Positions 40,199 to 48,899 of a DNA stretch of 64,000 nucleotides are shown one piece after another. The translations under genes and the position numbers were made by a program. Each line of letters starts with the position of its first letter. Within the stretch, counting starts at the first letter, position 1. The notes under the pieces are model-generated. The model saw only the letters and a program-made list of their open reading frames with translations, was not told where the DNA came from and did not search any database. The stretch is from JACDAV01 sp964626755 (lineage in GTDB: Bacteria; Chloroflexota; Limnocylindria; Limnocylindrales; CSP1-4), in contig CAZVGO010000008.1 of assembly GCA_964626755.1 (NCBI GenBank), positions 1-64,000 on the forward strand. The letters run 5' to 3'.

Positions 40199-41317
40199 TC
40201 AGCTCGAGGACGGGGTCGGAGCCTTGTCGGGGCTCCCGAGCAGCTCCCCCCAGTGGCCCCGCCGCATCACGATCAGGAGCACCCACCCGATCGGGATCGG
40301 GGCGAGCCATTGGGCGATCCGGAACAGCATCACGGCGGCGGTGAGCTGCTCGGTCATCCCCGACCCGGCCACGCTCGACAGGATGCCGATGTACGCGACC
40401 TCGGCGACGCCGACGGCTCCCGGCGTGATTGGAACCAGCGACACGATCCCGACCACCGCCATCGCCGCCAGCACAGCCGACGGCGGGAGGACATCCGGGC
40501 CGATCCCGACGCACCAGAGGGCAACCTCGAGGACGACGAACCAGGCGAGCCTGGCGACCACGGCCGCGGCGAACCCCAGCACGCCGTGCTGCGTGAGCAT
40601 GGCCTTCGAGCCTTCGCGCAGGTCCAGCACGCCCTCGACGATGCCCGCCGGCGGCGTCTTCCGGAACAGCTTCCAGATGCGCCGGGCCATCGAGTCGAGC
40701 CAGCCGCCCAGCTTCCGCGCGAGGTCCTCCGACCGCACGAAGGAGACGAGCAGGACCGCCACGGCGACCAGCACGATCAGGCCGATCAGGGCGAGCAGGA
40801 GCACGCGCGGCTGGGTCGGCTGGCGGTCGATCAGCACGCCGGCCGCGGCGATCGCCGGCAGGGCGAAGGCGGAGAGTGGCTCGAACAGGCCCGCCAAGGC
40901 GATCCCGGCGCTCGCGACATCGGTCGGGATCGACCACTGACGGTACAGAACGAACCGGGTGGCGACGTCGGTCGGCCCGGGCACGGTGCTGACGACCGCG
41001 CGCGCGGCCAGGTCCGATCCGACCGCGCGCGGCCAGGAGAGCCCGGGCACGAGGACCCGGGAAGGGCCGGCGCTGGCGACGTAGGCGACGATGCTGCTGG
41101 CGACGAGAAGCGCGAGCTGCCACGGGGTCAGCGCAGCGAGCGCGGCACGAACGGCGTCGTAGTCGACCAGTCGCGGCAGCACGATCCCGAACACGAACGC
41201 GAGGAGACCGACGAGCACGAGCGCGCGACGCACGATCGCTCCGCTGCTCGGCGTCGGCTGGGCCAGCGTCCCGACCGGAGCGCTCGCGGCTGGCCCTTGC
41301 GGTGCTGCGTCGGGCAT
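40199..41317 (-). CDS. Lysylphosphatidylglycerol synthase/flippase-like membrane protein (UPF0104)
   Basis: A 372-residue integral membrane protein with about eight segments. Family motifs: VSTVPGPTDVATRFVLYRQW and GIVSLVPITPGAVGVAEVAYIG (the PGGxG-like loop of the LPG-synthase transmembrane domain), and IAQWLAPIPIGWVLLIV. It lacks the soluble aminoacyl-transferase domain of MprF, so a lipid flippase-like or unknown role is more likely than LPG synthesis. ATG 41317, with a TTG directly before it. Confidence 0.82.
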   Translation of the reverse strand: MPDAAPQGPAASAPVGTLAQPTPSSGAIVRRALVLVGLLAFVFGIVLPRLVDYDAVRAALAALTPWQLALLVASSIVAYVASAGPSRVLVPGLSWPRAVGSDLAARAVVSTVPGPTDVATRFVLYRQWSIPTDVASAGIALAGLFEPLSAFALPAIAAAGVLIDRQPTQPRVLLLALIGLIVLVAVAVLLVSFVRSEDLARKLGGWLDSMARRIWKLFRKTPPAGIVEGVLDLREGSKAMLTQHGVLGFAAAVVARLAWFVVLEVALWCVGIGPDVLPPSAVLAAMAVVGIVSLVPITPGAVGVAEVAYIGILSSVAGSGMTEQLTAAVMLFRIAQWLAPIPIGWVLLIVMRRGHWGELLGSPDKAPTPSSS

Positions 41318-41380
41318 CAAGCGAGACCCATGAAGCGCGCCGCCAGTCGACGGTGTCCTCGGCTTGTCACAACGCTGTTC

Positions 41381-41896
41381 CTACCGATCCTGTCGAGGGG
41401 TTCCGACAGTCTTTTCGTGGACCTCGCGGGTGAGCTCGCGGATCTCACGCGTCAGCGCGGTATTCAGCTTCAATTCCTGCACCTCCTCGACGAAGTCATG
41501 GTCGGCCTTCGCCTGCTGGAACGCGGCCTGGCGGTTCTGCCCGATCATCACGAAGGAGGTCAGGAAGATCGCCTCGAGGGAGACCGCCAGCGTCAGTGTC
41601 GGCCACGGATTCCTCTCGAGGACGAGCATCCAGAGAGCGAACGCAACTGCATGGAGGTACACGAACCGCATCGAGCCTGCGAACGTGGTGATGCGGTCGG
41701 CGATCCGGAGTTCGAACTCCGCGGCGCGCTCGGCGTTCAGGCGAATGACAACTGGGTGTTGGGGCGGATGTATGGGCCTCAGCGCTGTCACGGCCGGAGT
41801 TCCTCCAATCCAGGGGCGATCACTTCCTGAGGTTCCATCTTGGCCGGACGACCTGCCGTCGTCCGATCCGGGCGATTCGGCTCCAGTTGGCGGCAC
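41381..41896 (-). CDS. DUF1003 membrane protein
   Basis: A 171-residue protein of the DUF1003 family. The core ELRIADRITTFAGSMRFVYLHAVAFALWMLVLERNPWPTLTLAVSLEAIFLTSFVMIGQNRQAAFQQAKADHDFVEEVQELKLN is a near-textbook match: two membrane helices with the NR motif, then an amphipathic helix. ~50 N-terminal residues are variable; the true start may be further in. Function unknown; often near stress or cation-transport genes. Confidence 0.82.
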   Translation of the reverse strand: MPPTGAESPGSDDGRSSGQDGTSGSDRPWIGGTPAVTALRPIHPPQHPVVIRLNAERAAEFELRIADRITTFAGSMRFVYLHAVAFALWMLVLERNPWPTLTLAVSLEAIFLTSFVMIGQNRQAAFQQAKADHDFVEEVQELKLNTALTREIRELTREVHEKTVGTPRQDR

Positions 41897-42026
41897 GCCG
41901 CCGGCCCGCCACGAGCGCGGCGCAGGGGCGCGGAATCGACCGATGCGGCTGACGACCGCTCATCCTCCGCGCTGCGATGCTTCGCCTCGGTCATCCGACC
42001 CCGTCAACCCACAGGAGGAAAGCACC

Positions 42027-42533
42027 ATGGCACGAGACGTCATCATCGCCACGTTCGAGAACCGCAACCAGGCGTACGACGCCGCAAGGGCCATCGACAA
42101 GCTGGACGACAGCGTGATCCAGGTCGAGGCCGGCGCGATCGTCGAGAAGGACATGCTCGGCAACGTCACCTGGCTGGACACAAAGGACCTCACGGGTCCG
42201 TGGGGCACCATCGGCGGCGCCACCGGCGGCGCCCTCCTCGGGGCGTTGGTCGGCACGCTCGCCGGCCCGGCCGGTACCATGACCGGAGCGCAGGTGGGCG
42301 CCGCCGCTGCCGCGACCGGCAGCGTACTCGGCGGCACCATGGGCGCGACCATCGATCTCGCCAACACGGGCCTCAAGGAAGACTACATCGACGCGGTCAC
42401 CGGCCGTTTGCTGCCGGGCCACGCCGCGCTCGTGGCGGAGGTCGATGAGTACTCGACCCAGGCCGTCGACGAGGCGGTCTGGCGTGCAGGCGGCGTGGTC
42501 TTCCGCCACCCGACGAGCTACGTCACGGCCTGA
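42027..42533 (+). CDS. DUF1269-like stress/membrane protein with glycine-zipper segment
   Basis: A 168-residue protein. N-terminal ferredoxin-like part (VIIATFENRNQAYDAARAIDKLDDSVIQVEAGAIVEKDMLG), then a Gly/Ala-rich stretch GTIGGATGGALLGALVGTLAGPAGTMTGAQVGAAAAATGSVLGG resembling a glycine zipper, and a C-terminal helix pair with HAALVAEVDEYSTQAVDEAVWRAGG. The start is well set: ACAGGAGGAAAG precedes ATG 42027. Relatives are general-stress or membrane-associated proteins of unknown mechanism. Confidence 0.8.
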   Translation: MARDVIIATFENRNQAYDAARAIDKLDDSVIQVEAGAIVEKDMLGNVTWLDTKDLTGPWGTIGGATGGALLGALVGTLAGPAGTMTGAQVGAAAAATGSVLGGTMGATIDLANTGLKEDYIDAVTGRLLPGHAALVAEVDEYSTQAVDEAVWRAGGVVFRHPTSYVTA

Positions 42534-42590
42534 CGCCCGTCAGGACGACCATTCTCCCGAGGCGCACGTCGTCGACGGGCGATCCTCTGG

Positions 42591-42625
42591 CGACGACCGG
42601 GGTGCCTCGTGTACCCCGGTCGTCG
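42591..42625 (+). terminator. Perfect 13-bp stem-loop after the DUF1269-like gene
   Basis: CGACGACCGGGGT (42591-42603), loop of nine bases, exact complement (42613-42625), 58 bp after the stop codon. It isolates the DUF1269-like gene from the PAP2 gene. No strong T-tract. Confidence 0.6.
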
Positions 42626-42660
42626 GTGTCCTTGGGAGCCCTCGGTGGAGGAACGGTCTG

Positions 42661-43353
42661 ATGCGACTCGGGGAGGTGCGGCACACCCTGCGGTCGTCGT
42701 CCGAGGCCGAGCGCGGGAGGCGCTTCGAGCGCCGCGTGCTCGTCGCCGGCATCGCCGCCTTCTCCGCGCTGGTGGCAATGGTGCAGACAAAGCGGGGCGA
42801 AGCGATAGACCGGGCGATCACGGCACGAGTCCAGGCGAACAACGACCCGCGGATCGAGCGGGCGATGGTTCTTGTCGCCTGGTTCGGCTATCCGCCGCAG
42901 AGCCGGGTGTTGCCCCCGACATACGCTGCCGTCCTCTGGATCGCGCGCTTCCGGCTCGAGGCAGTCTTCCAGCTGGCCGCCTCAGGTAGCGGGCTCCTGG
43001 CGACGATCGTCAAGTCGTTCATGCGGCGACCACGCCCGGTAGCGGGCAAAGACCTTCGGGTCGTTGCCGCGCCGCTCCGCGGTTCGAGCCTTCCGAGCGG
43101 GCACGTCCTGACGTACATGGGCGTCTACGGCTGGATGGCCATCATGGCCGACCTCCTGATCAGGCAGCCATTGCCCCGACGACTCGCCGTGGGAGCGCTG
43201 ACGACCCTCATCGCGGCGGTCGGCGTAAGCCGGGTCTATCTCGGACACCATTGGCCGAGTGACGTGTTCGCTTCGTACCTCTTGGGCTCGAGCTACCTGG
43301 CTGCCCTGCTCGTCGCCTATCGACGCCTGCGGCCCGGGAGGGTGCTCCAATGA
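42661..43353 (+). CDS. PAP2-family membrane phosphatase
   Basis: A 230-residue integral membrane lipid phosphatase. The three catalytic motifs are visible: KSFMRRPRP (KxxxxxxRP), GSSLPSGHVLTYM (PSGH) and VSRVYLGHHWPSDVFA (SRxxxxxHxxxD). Expected to remove phosphate from phosphatidate or undecaprenyl diphosphate at the outer membrane face. It overlaps the next gene, a diacylglycerol-kinase-like protein, by four bases (ATGA 43350-43353), so the two are made together. ATG at 42661. Confidence 0.9.
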   Translation: MRLGEVRHTLRSSSEAERGRRFERRVLVAGIAAFSALVAMVQTKRGEAIDRAITARVQANNDPRIERAMVLVAWFGYPPQSRVLPPTYAAVLWIARFRLEAVFQLAASGSGLLATIVKSFMRRPRPVAGKDLRVVAAPLRGSSLPSGHVLTYMGVYGWMAIMADLLIRQPLPRRLAVGALTTLIAAVGVSRVYLGHHWPSDVFASYLLGSSYLAALLVAYRRLRPGRVLQ

Positions 43354-44351
43354 CAGCGCAACCCCCGACCACGGACGAGCGACGCATTCGGGTCCTGTGG
43401 AATCCCACGGCCGGACGCAAAGGCGGCGTCCCGACGAATCGCTCGTCCCGCGAGATGCTGCTCGAATTGATGTCTCGCCACGGTCTGGGCGATGAGCTCA
43501 TCGCGCCAGGCTCAGAGCAGGAGGCCGTCGAGGCAGCCAGGGATGCCGTAGACCGCCGTTACGATCTGGTCGTCGCCGCCGGTGGCGACGGGACGGTCGG
43601 GCTCGTTGGGCGGCAGCTGATGGGCACGCGGACCGCGCTGGGGATCCTGCCGCTGGGCAGCGTCATGAACATCCCCCGGATGCTGGGCCTGCCGCGCGAT
43701 CCGGAGGAGGCGGCGCACATCCTGGCGGACGGCCACGTGCGCACGATCGACGTCGGGCAGGTCGGCGACCGCATCTTCTACGAGGCCGGCTCGGTCGGGA
43801 TGCATGCCGCCGCGACGCGGGAGCTGCCCCTGGTCGACAAGGGCGACTACGGGGCGCTCGTCCGGTCCATCGGGGCAGCGTTCCGATATCGACCTTCCGA
43901 GATGCGCATCGAGCTGGACCGCGACCGTACGATCGTCGCCAAGGCGGTCGGCGTTGCGGTCATGAATGGGCCCTTCATGGGCCCGGGGGTCGCCGTCGCA
44001 CCCGAGGCCTTGCTCGACGACGGCCTGTTCGACGTGCGCGTGTTCCTGCACTACACGAAGGCTGAACTGCTCCGTCACATCTCGAGCACCGTCCGCGGTC
44101 GCCGCCCACAGGAGCGGCGCGTGCTCGCCGAACGAGCGAGCTGGGTCCGGATCACGAGCGAACGACCGCTCGCGGCGCGTGCCGACGCTCAGGACCTGGG
44201 AACGACCCCGGTCGCCTTCGAGATTCGACCGAGCGCCCTCACCGTCGTCGCCCCGGACCCATCAGCGTCATCGAGCGGGTCGGGACGGCACGGGCCGCAC
44301 CTCCACATCCCCGGCCGCGGCGTCGGAGCGCCCGCTTCGGAGCAGCCGTGA
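43350..44351 (+). CDS. Diacylglycerol/lipid kinase (DagK/YegS type)
   Basis: A 333-residue cytosolic lipid kinase. N-terminal NAD-kinase-like fold: RIRVLWNPTAGRKGG, DLVVAAGGDGTVGLVGRQLMG (GGDGT) and LGILPLGSVMNIPRMLGLP (in place of the usual GTxNDxAR). C-terminal beta-sandwich: VGVAVMNGPFMGPGVAVAPEALLDDGLFDVRVF. Coupled to a PAP2 phosphatase, so the pair could cycle phosphatidate and diacylglycerol. The substitution SVMNIPR for GTANDFAR is a departure from DgkB but is seen in other family branches. ~35 C-terminal residues look disordered. Confidence 0.87.
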   Translation: MTAQPPTTDERRIRVLWNPTAGRKGGVPTNRSSREMLLELMSRHGLGDELIAPGSEQEAVEAARDAVDRRYDLVVAAGGDGTVGLVGRQLMGTRTALGILPLGSVMNIPRMLGLPRDPEEAAHILADGHVRTIDVGQVGDRIFYEAGSVGMHAAATRELPLVDKGDYGALVRSIGAAFRYRPSEMRIELDRDRTIVAKAVGVAVMNGPFMGPGVAVAPEALLDDGLFDVRVFLHYTKAELLRHISSTVRGRRPQERRVLAERASWVRITSERPLAARADAQDLGTTPVAFEIRPSALTVVAPDPSASSSGSGRHGPHLHIPGRGVGAPASEQP

Positions 44352-44417
44352 GACAACCGCCGACGCGGCAGTCACGACCGGACGGACCGGGTGCAGCCGC
44401 GGCGAAGACCTGCCAGC

Positions 44418-45380
44418 TCATCGGCCCGGCCGGCTTAAGGCGGCCGTCGACGTGATGCGTCGTGGATCGGCCGCTTCGACACCGCGGAGCTGGGGGAGGA
44501 CATCGCGGCCCAGGGCCTCGAGCGCAGCCGCGTCATCGGCGTCGCCGACGCTCAGGATGACGTGCTGGACGCCGGCCTCGGCGAGGCGCCCGAAGCGCTC
44601 GACGAGCTGGTCTGGGCTCTCCTGCTGCCGCCCCCAGGCCGCGCCCCGGTCGGTCAGGGCGACGCCCTGGAGATTCGACCGTTCGATCTCCGCGAAGTCG
44701 CGTCCGACCGCCTCGCAGTGCTCCGCGAGGATCGCGTACTTCGGCAGCAGGTCTGCCGGGCCACCGAACAGGTTGGAGGCGTCGGCGTACTGGGCGACGA
44801 GCCGGAGCGTCTTCTTCTCGCCACCGCCACCGATCATGATCGGCACCCGCGGCCGGCTGATCGACTGGGGCACGTTGAGCAGGCGGCTGGCGTGGAACCG
44901 GCGACCCTGGAAGTCCTCCTCGCTGCCACGCTCGGCCTGCCACATCGCATGGGCGATCCGAAGCGTGTCCTCGAGCTGCTCGAATCGCTCGCCAAGGGGC
45001 GGGAACGGGAACCCGAGGCCCTCCGATTCGGCCTGATTCCAGCCGGCGCCGATGCCCAGCCAGGCGCGCCCGCCACTCAGGACATCCAGGGTGGTCGCGG
45101 CCTTGACCCACAGCCCCGGAGTGCGGTAGTGGACGCCGCCGACCATCAACCCGAGCCGCGCACGTTGGCTGTTGGCGGCCATGAAGCCGAGTGTCGTCCA
45201 GCCCTCGAGCATTGGCTGTAGCTCGGACCCCGGGCCGCCGATCTGCCAGAAGTGGTCCATGACCCAGATCGAGTCGAAGCCAACGTCGTCCGCGGTGCGA
45301 ACGGCGCGGCCGAGGGTCGGACCGATGGCCTCGGGACCGCCGGGCCAGGTGAACGAGAAGATCTGCAGGCCGAATCGCAT
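44418..45380 (-). CDS. LLM-class F420-dependent oxidoreductase
   Basis: A 320-residue luciferase-like TIM barrel. MRFGLQIFSFTWPGGPEAIG, RTADDVGFDSIWVMDHFWQ, RLGLMVGGVHYRTPGLWVKAATTLDVLSGGRAWLGIGAGWNQAE and RVPIMIGGGGEKKTLRLVAQYADASNLFG are the standard strands of the F420/FMN LLM group. F420 use is typical of this subgroup but not proven by sequence. It lies 34 bp from an aldo/keto reductase on the same strand. Confidence 0.87.
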   Translation of the reverse strand: MRFGLQIFSFTWPGGPEAIGPTLGRAVRTADDVGFDSIWVMDHFWQIGGPGSELQPMLEGWTTLGFMAANSQRARLGLMVGGVHYRTPGLWVKAATTLDVLSGGRAWLGIGAGWNQAESEGLGFPFPPLGERFEQLEDTLRIAHAMWQAERGSEEDFQGRRFHASRLLNVPQSISRPRVPIMIGGGGEKKTLRLVAQYADASNLFGGPADLLPKYAILAEHCEAVGRDFAEIERSNLQGVALTDRGAAWGRQQESPDQLVERFGRLAEAGVQHVILSVGDADDAAALEALGRDVLPQLRGVEAADPRRITSTAALSRPGR

Positions 45381-45414
45381 GTGTGGTTCCTCGCCGCTGT
45401 CTGGTGGTGGAGCG

Positions 45415-46437
45415 CTATCGCCAGGCGACGGTCGCCTGGCTGAGCGCGTCGATCTCGTCGGGGCTCAGGCGGAACGCCAGCGCCCCAGCGTTGGCCGCCG
45501 CCTGGTGGCCGTTCTTGGCGCCCGGGATCGGGATGACGTCGCCCTGCTCGATAAGCCAGCGCAGGGCTACCTGGGCCGGCGTCCTGCCATGACGCCCGCC
45601 GATTTCGCGCTGCAGCGAGATGACGGGTGCAACCGCGTTACGGCCCGAGCCGCGGAAGGCACGCATGAAGCGCCGGAGCCCGCTCGGCCGTGTCCCGTCG
45701 GCGTACTTGCCGGTCAGGGCGCCGCTGGCGAGCGGCTGGTAGGCGATGAGCGTGATGCCGAGCTCCCGGCAGGCGTCGAGGATGCCGTTGGTCTCCACCC
45801 GTCGATCGAGGAGCGAGTAGCCGATCTCGATCGAGGCGAGCGGGACCCCGCGATCGGTCAGCGCCGCGTGCGCCGTGCGCAGCTGCTCCGTGGAGTAGTT
45901 ACTCACGCCGACCGCCCGGACCTTGCCGGCCGCGACCGCGTCGGCCATGAGGTCCATGAGGCGGGGGATCGACACACGGCCCGACGGGAAGTGATGCATG
46001 TAGAGGTCCACCGACCCGCGGTCGAGGCGGGCCAAGCTGGCCTCGAGGGCGGCAGGCATGTCGTCCGCCCGGGAGCGCATGCCGGGCGGGAACTTCGTGG
46101 CGATCTGGACCTCGCGCCCGCGGGCCAGCTCGCCGAGTCGCCGCTCGGCGGCACCGAATGAGTACATCGCTGCCGTGTCGAACAGGGTCACCCCGGCCGC
46201 CAGGCTCGCCTCCAGCGCCGCTCGCTCGTCCTCGATACCGGCTGGTCCACCGTATGCCAGCTTGGCGGGGTGAAGACGGGCGAGCCCCGACGGGTCGCCC
46301 CAGGTCATGGCACCCACGCCGAGCCGCGACACGTGAACGTCGCTGCGACCGAGCGTGGTCGTGGTCTCGGGTTCCGAAGTCGGGTCGGCGCTCGGCCCAG
46401 GCTCGGCGTTGTGGCTCGCTTCGTCGATCGCGGTCAT
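45415..46437 (-). CDS. Aldo/keto reductase
   Basis: A 340-residue NADPH-dependent reductase. The barrel starts VSRLGVGAMTWGDPSGLARL, with GVTLFDTAAMYSFGAAERRLGELARG (catalytic Asp and Tyr), EVQIATKFPPGM (Lys), DLYMHHFPSGRVSI (His), VRAVGVSNYSTEQL and EIGYSLLDRRVE. It ends VIPIPGAKNGHQAAANAGALAFRLSPDEIDAL, the cofactor-binding end. ATG 46437 chosen. Divergent from a MarR regulator and probably under its control. Confidence 0.9.
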   Translation of the reverse strand: MTAIDEASHNAEPGPSADPTSEPETTTTLGRSDVHVSRLGVGAMTWGDPSGLARLHPAKLAYGGPAGIEDERAALEASLAAGVTLFDTAAMYSFGAAERRLGELARGREVQIATKFPPGMRSRADDMPAALEASLARLDRGSVDLYMHHFPSGRVSIPRLMDLMADAVAAGKVRAVGVSNYSTEQLRTAHAALTDRGVPLASIEIGYSLLDRRVETNGILDACRELGITLIAYQPLASGALTGKYADGTRPSGLRRFMRAFRGSGRNAVAPVISLQREIGGRHGRTPAQVALRWLIEQGDVIPIPGAKNGHQAAANAGALAFRLSPDEIDALSQATVAWR

Positions 46438-46487
46438 GGCGGGGTCCTCGGGGGTGGGTCGACCTGCGCAGGATAGACTGACTAACG

Positions 46488-46520
46488 CATAATCGCAATA
46501 GCCAACCATTTACGATAATG
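46488..46520. promoter_or_regulatory. AT-rich divergent promoter with inverted repeat, likely MarR operator
   Basis: CATAATCG (46488-46495) and CGATAATG (46513-46520) are inverted with one mismatch and a 17-base spacer. The surrounding ~45 bp is markedly AT-rich for this genome. It lies between the divergent aldo/keto reductase and marR genes. Confidence 0.55.
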
Positions 46521-46559
46521 ACCGATGAATCGTCTGGCAGTCGGGGTAGACTGGGCGGC

Positions 46560-47024
46560 ATGAAGACACCGCCTGGCATGGCCGCCCGCGACAACGCGGC
46601 CCTCGTCGACTTGCTCTGGCTCGTCATGCGCCGGATCTGGGAGGACGCCGAACAGCGACTCGCGCCGTTCGGGCTGACGATGAAACACAGCTGGGCGCTC
46701 CACGCCCTCGACGAGCCGGTGTCGATGAGTGGCCTGGCCGAGCGACTGGGGATCGACGCGTCCTACGTCACCGCGATCGCCGACCAGCTCGAGGAGCGGG
46801 GTCTCATCGAGCGCCGGCCCCATCCCACCGACCGACGGATCAAGAGCCTCGCCCTCACCGGCGAGGGCCGGCGCATGCGCGATCAGATCCTCGTCGAGCT
46901 CTGGACGACGGTGCCGATCCTCGATGGGCTCACGGATCCCGAGCGGCAGGAGCTGCGGCGCCTCCTCGACAAGGCCGTCGAAGGGGCGATCGGCGAAGCG
47001 GCTGGCAGCGGGTCCCGCGGGTAG
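46560..47024 (+). CDS. MarR-family transcriptional regulator
   Basis: A 154-residue winged-helix repressor: LVDLLWLVMRRIWEDAEQRLAPFGLTMKHSWALHALDEPVSMSGLAERLGIDASYVTAIADQLEERGLIERRPHPTDRRIKSLALTGEGRRM has the recognition helix (DASYVTAIADQLEERGL) and the DxR wing. An in-frame ATG at 46518 exists but lies in the operator-like repeat, so I chose ATG 46560. Likely represses the divergent aldo/keto reductase and itself. Confidence 0.87.
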   Translation: MKTPPGMAARDNAALVDLLWLVMRRIWEDAEQRLAPFGLTMKHSWALHALDEPVSMSGLAERLGIDASYVTAIADQLEERGLIERRPHPTDRRIKSLALTGEGRRMRDQILVELWTTVPILDGLTDPERQELRRLLDKAVEGAIGEAAGSGSRG

Positions 47025-47261
47025 ACGACTTCGTAGCTCGAGGAACCGCCCGTCCGGGCGTCGAACTCGCGAAGCCGCATGGCGGTCTCCCTTGGACCCA
47101 CCCACCGGGCCAGCTGGGCAGGGTCCGTGTGCGCTCCGCTCCGCCACCCGCACCTTGACTTCGGCTGGCGCGGACCTACGATCGCCTCGAGCGCCCGTCG
47201 TCCACGACCCAATCGGGGCTTGGGCCGCCGGCATGCAACCGCGGGGGACCGGAGGGATCGC

Positions 47262-48836
47262 GTGGCGCCACTGACCTCACGGGCTCTCGCCCCTGTCCCC
47301 GGCGCCAGGCCCGCCCGCACCATCCTCAGTGTCCTGATGGTCGCGGCGTTGGCAGTGGGATGCATCGCGGCTCGTGAGCCCACGGCCGCGCCCGCGACGG
47401 GGACGTTGGGGCCGAGTCCGTCCGCGACGGTCGGCGAGGCGCCGATACCGACAACGACGCCGACGAACGCGCCGCCGCCGATGCCCATCGGCGTGCAGGA
47501 CGCCGACGATCGCTTCTTCGTCGATCCCGGCAACGGCGACGATGCCGGCACGGGTCAGCGGGCGAGTCCGTGGAAGGACCTCCAGAAGGCGCTGGACGCA
47601 GCGGCACCCCGTGGCGGCGACGTGTACGTCGCCGAAGGGACGATCGAGGGTTCCATGCAAACAGGCGACAGCGTCAAGGTGCATGGCGGGTACAGCGCCG
47701 CGACGTGGCTGCCCTCCGGGAACCGGACGACGATCCATGGCGGTCCGGTCGAGGGCGTCTGGGCCGCGTTCATCGTGTCCGAGGTGGGAGATTTCCTGCT
47801 CGAGGGATTCAACCTCGACACGTCGTCGTCCAGCGAGGCGGACACCTATGTCGTGCTCATTGACGGCGGTGTGAGCGCGACGCTCAGGGACAACGTAATC
47901 GTCGCCGGGGCGGCGCTCGATGGAGCGAACGGTGCCGACGGGATCGCTGGACCGCCCGGGCTCGCCGGACGGCCGGGCGGAGCGGCGGGGAACTGCGCCA
48001 ACGACCAGGCCGGGGGCGAGGGTGGGGGCGTCTCGGCCGGCGTCTACAACCACGGCGGGCGCGGCGGCGCCGGCGGCCAGGCAGCGGGGTCCGCCGGTGT
48101 CAAAGGCGCCGACAGCAGCAACCCGGACGGCTCGACCTCGACCGGCGGCGGCGGCGGCGACGCAGGCGGCCTGGGCGGCGCCGGTGGCCCTGGTCGGACC
48201 GGCGAGGGCGGCGCCGTCGGTGAGCCCGGGAGCGGCGGGGAGGCCGCGAAGCCGGGCATCGGGGGCGGCAGCGGCGGAGATGGCGCCGGCGGAGGCGGCG
48301 GCGGAGGCGGCGGCGGCACCTTGTTCGACTGCGCCGGCGGCGGCGGTGGAGGCGGGTCCGGCGGCATCGGCAGCGAGGGTGGCAAAGGTGGCGAGCGCGG
48401 CGGGAGCTCGGTCGGGATCCTGGCGCGATCGGTGGCGGAGATCGTCCTCGAAGGCAATGAGATCAGGACCGGGCGAAGCGGCCGCGGCGGCGACGGGGGC
48501 TCGGGATCGATGGGTGCCGTGGGCGGTGCGGGCGGGCCTGGCGGTCCCGGCGTCTCGTCCCTGATCGGTCTTGCCGCCGGCGGCAATGGCGGCAAGGGGG
48601 GGAGCGCCGGTCCCAGCGGGGCCGGTGGCGGTGGCGGTGGCGGGTACTCGGTTGGAATCCTGTATGTCGACATCGGATCCCTGGATGACGACAGTGTCAT
48701 CACCGTGGATCAGGCCGGCCGGGGTGGCAGCGGCGGTGCGCAGGCGTTCTTTGCCCTTCCGCCGGGGCACCCCGGCGCCGACGGGATCGCCAGGGCCACG
48801 TATGACTACGGAGACCTCGAAGCCTTCGTGCCGTAA
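47262..48836 (+). CDS. Surface lipoprotein with beta-helix-like N-part and long glycine-rich repeat region
   Basis: A 524-residue protein. Signal and lipobox TILSVLMVAALAVGC (Cys ~33), a Pro/Thr linker, then RFFVDPGNGDDAGTGQRASPWKDLQKALDAAAPRGGDVYVAEGTIE, which opens a parallel beta-helix of the DUF1565/pectate-lyase type. Residues ~215-490 are extremely Gly-rich (GGxGG, GPPGLAGRPGG, runs of up to 10 Gly) interrupted by short strands such as SVGILARSVAEIVLEGNEIRTG and YSVGILYVDIGSLDDDSVITV. The pattern resembles mycobacterial PGRS or collagen-like surface proteins by convergence. GTG 47262 is preferred since it puts the signal at the N-terminus. Confidence 0.75.
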   Translation: MAPLTSRALAPVPGARPARTILSVLMVAALAVGCIAAREPTAAPATGTLGPSPSATVGEAPIPTTTPTNAPPPMPIGVQDADDRFFVDPGNGDDAGTGQRASPWKDLQKALDAAAPRGGDVYVAEGTIEGSMQTGDSVKVHGGYSAATWLPSGNRTTIHGGPVEGVWAAFIVSEVGDFLLEGFNLDTSSSSEADTYVVLIDGGVSATLRDNVIVAGAALDGANGADGIAGPPGLAGRPGGAAGNCANDQAGGEGGGVSAGVYNHGGRGGAGGQAAGSAGVKGADSSNPDGSTSTGGGGGDAGGLGGAGGPGRTGEGGAVGEPGSGGEAAKPGIGGGSGGDGAGGGGGGGGGGTLFDCAGGGGGGGSGGIGSEGGKGGERGGSSVGILARSVAEIVLEGNEIRTGRSGRGGDGGSGSMGAVGGAGGPGGPGVSSLIGLAAGGNGGKGGSAGPSGAGGGGGGGYSVGILYVDIGSLDDDSVITVDQAGRGGSGGAQAFFALPPGHPGADGIARATYDYGDLEAFVP

Positions 48837-48899
48837 CGTGCCGCCGCGGCCCTACTCGCGCCTCGATGCTGGTGCGTTTCGCAGCTGGAGGCAGTCCTC

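Noticed and set aside
47025..47261. Minus-strand frame MRLREFDARTGGSSSYEVV... downstream of marR
   Set aside because: Protein-like at first sight, but it soon becomes antisense to marR and matches no family I know.
47940..48640. Dense GGC/GGCGG repeats that could suggest a CRISPR or satellite
   Set aside because: In-frame coding for Gly-rich repeats; no constant repeat/spacer period.
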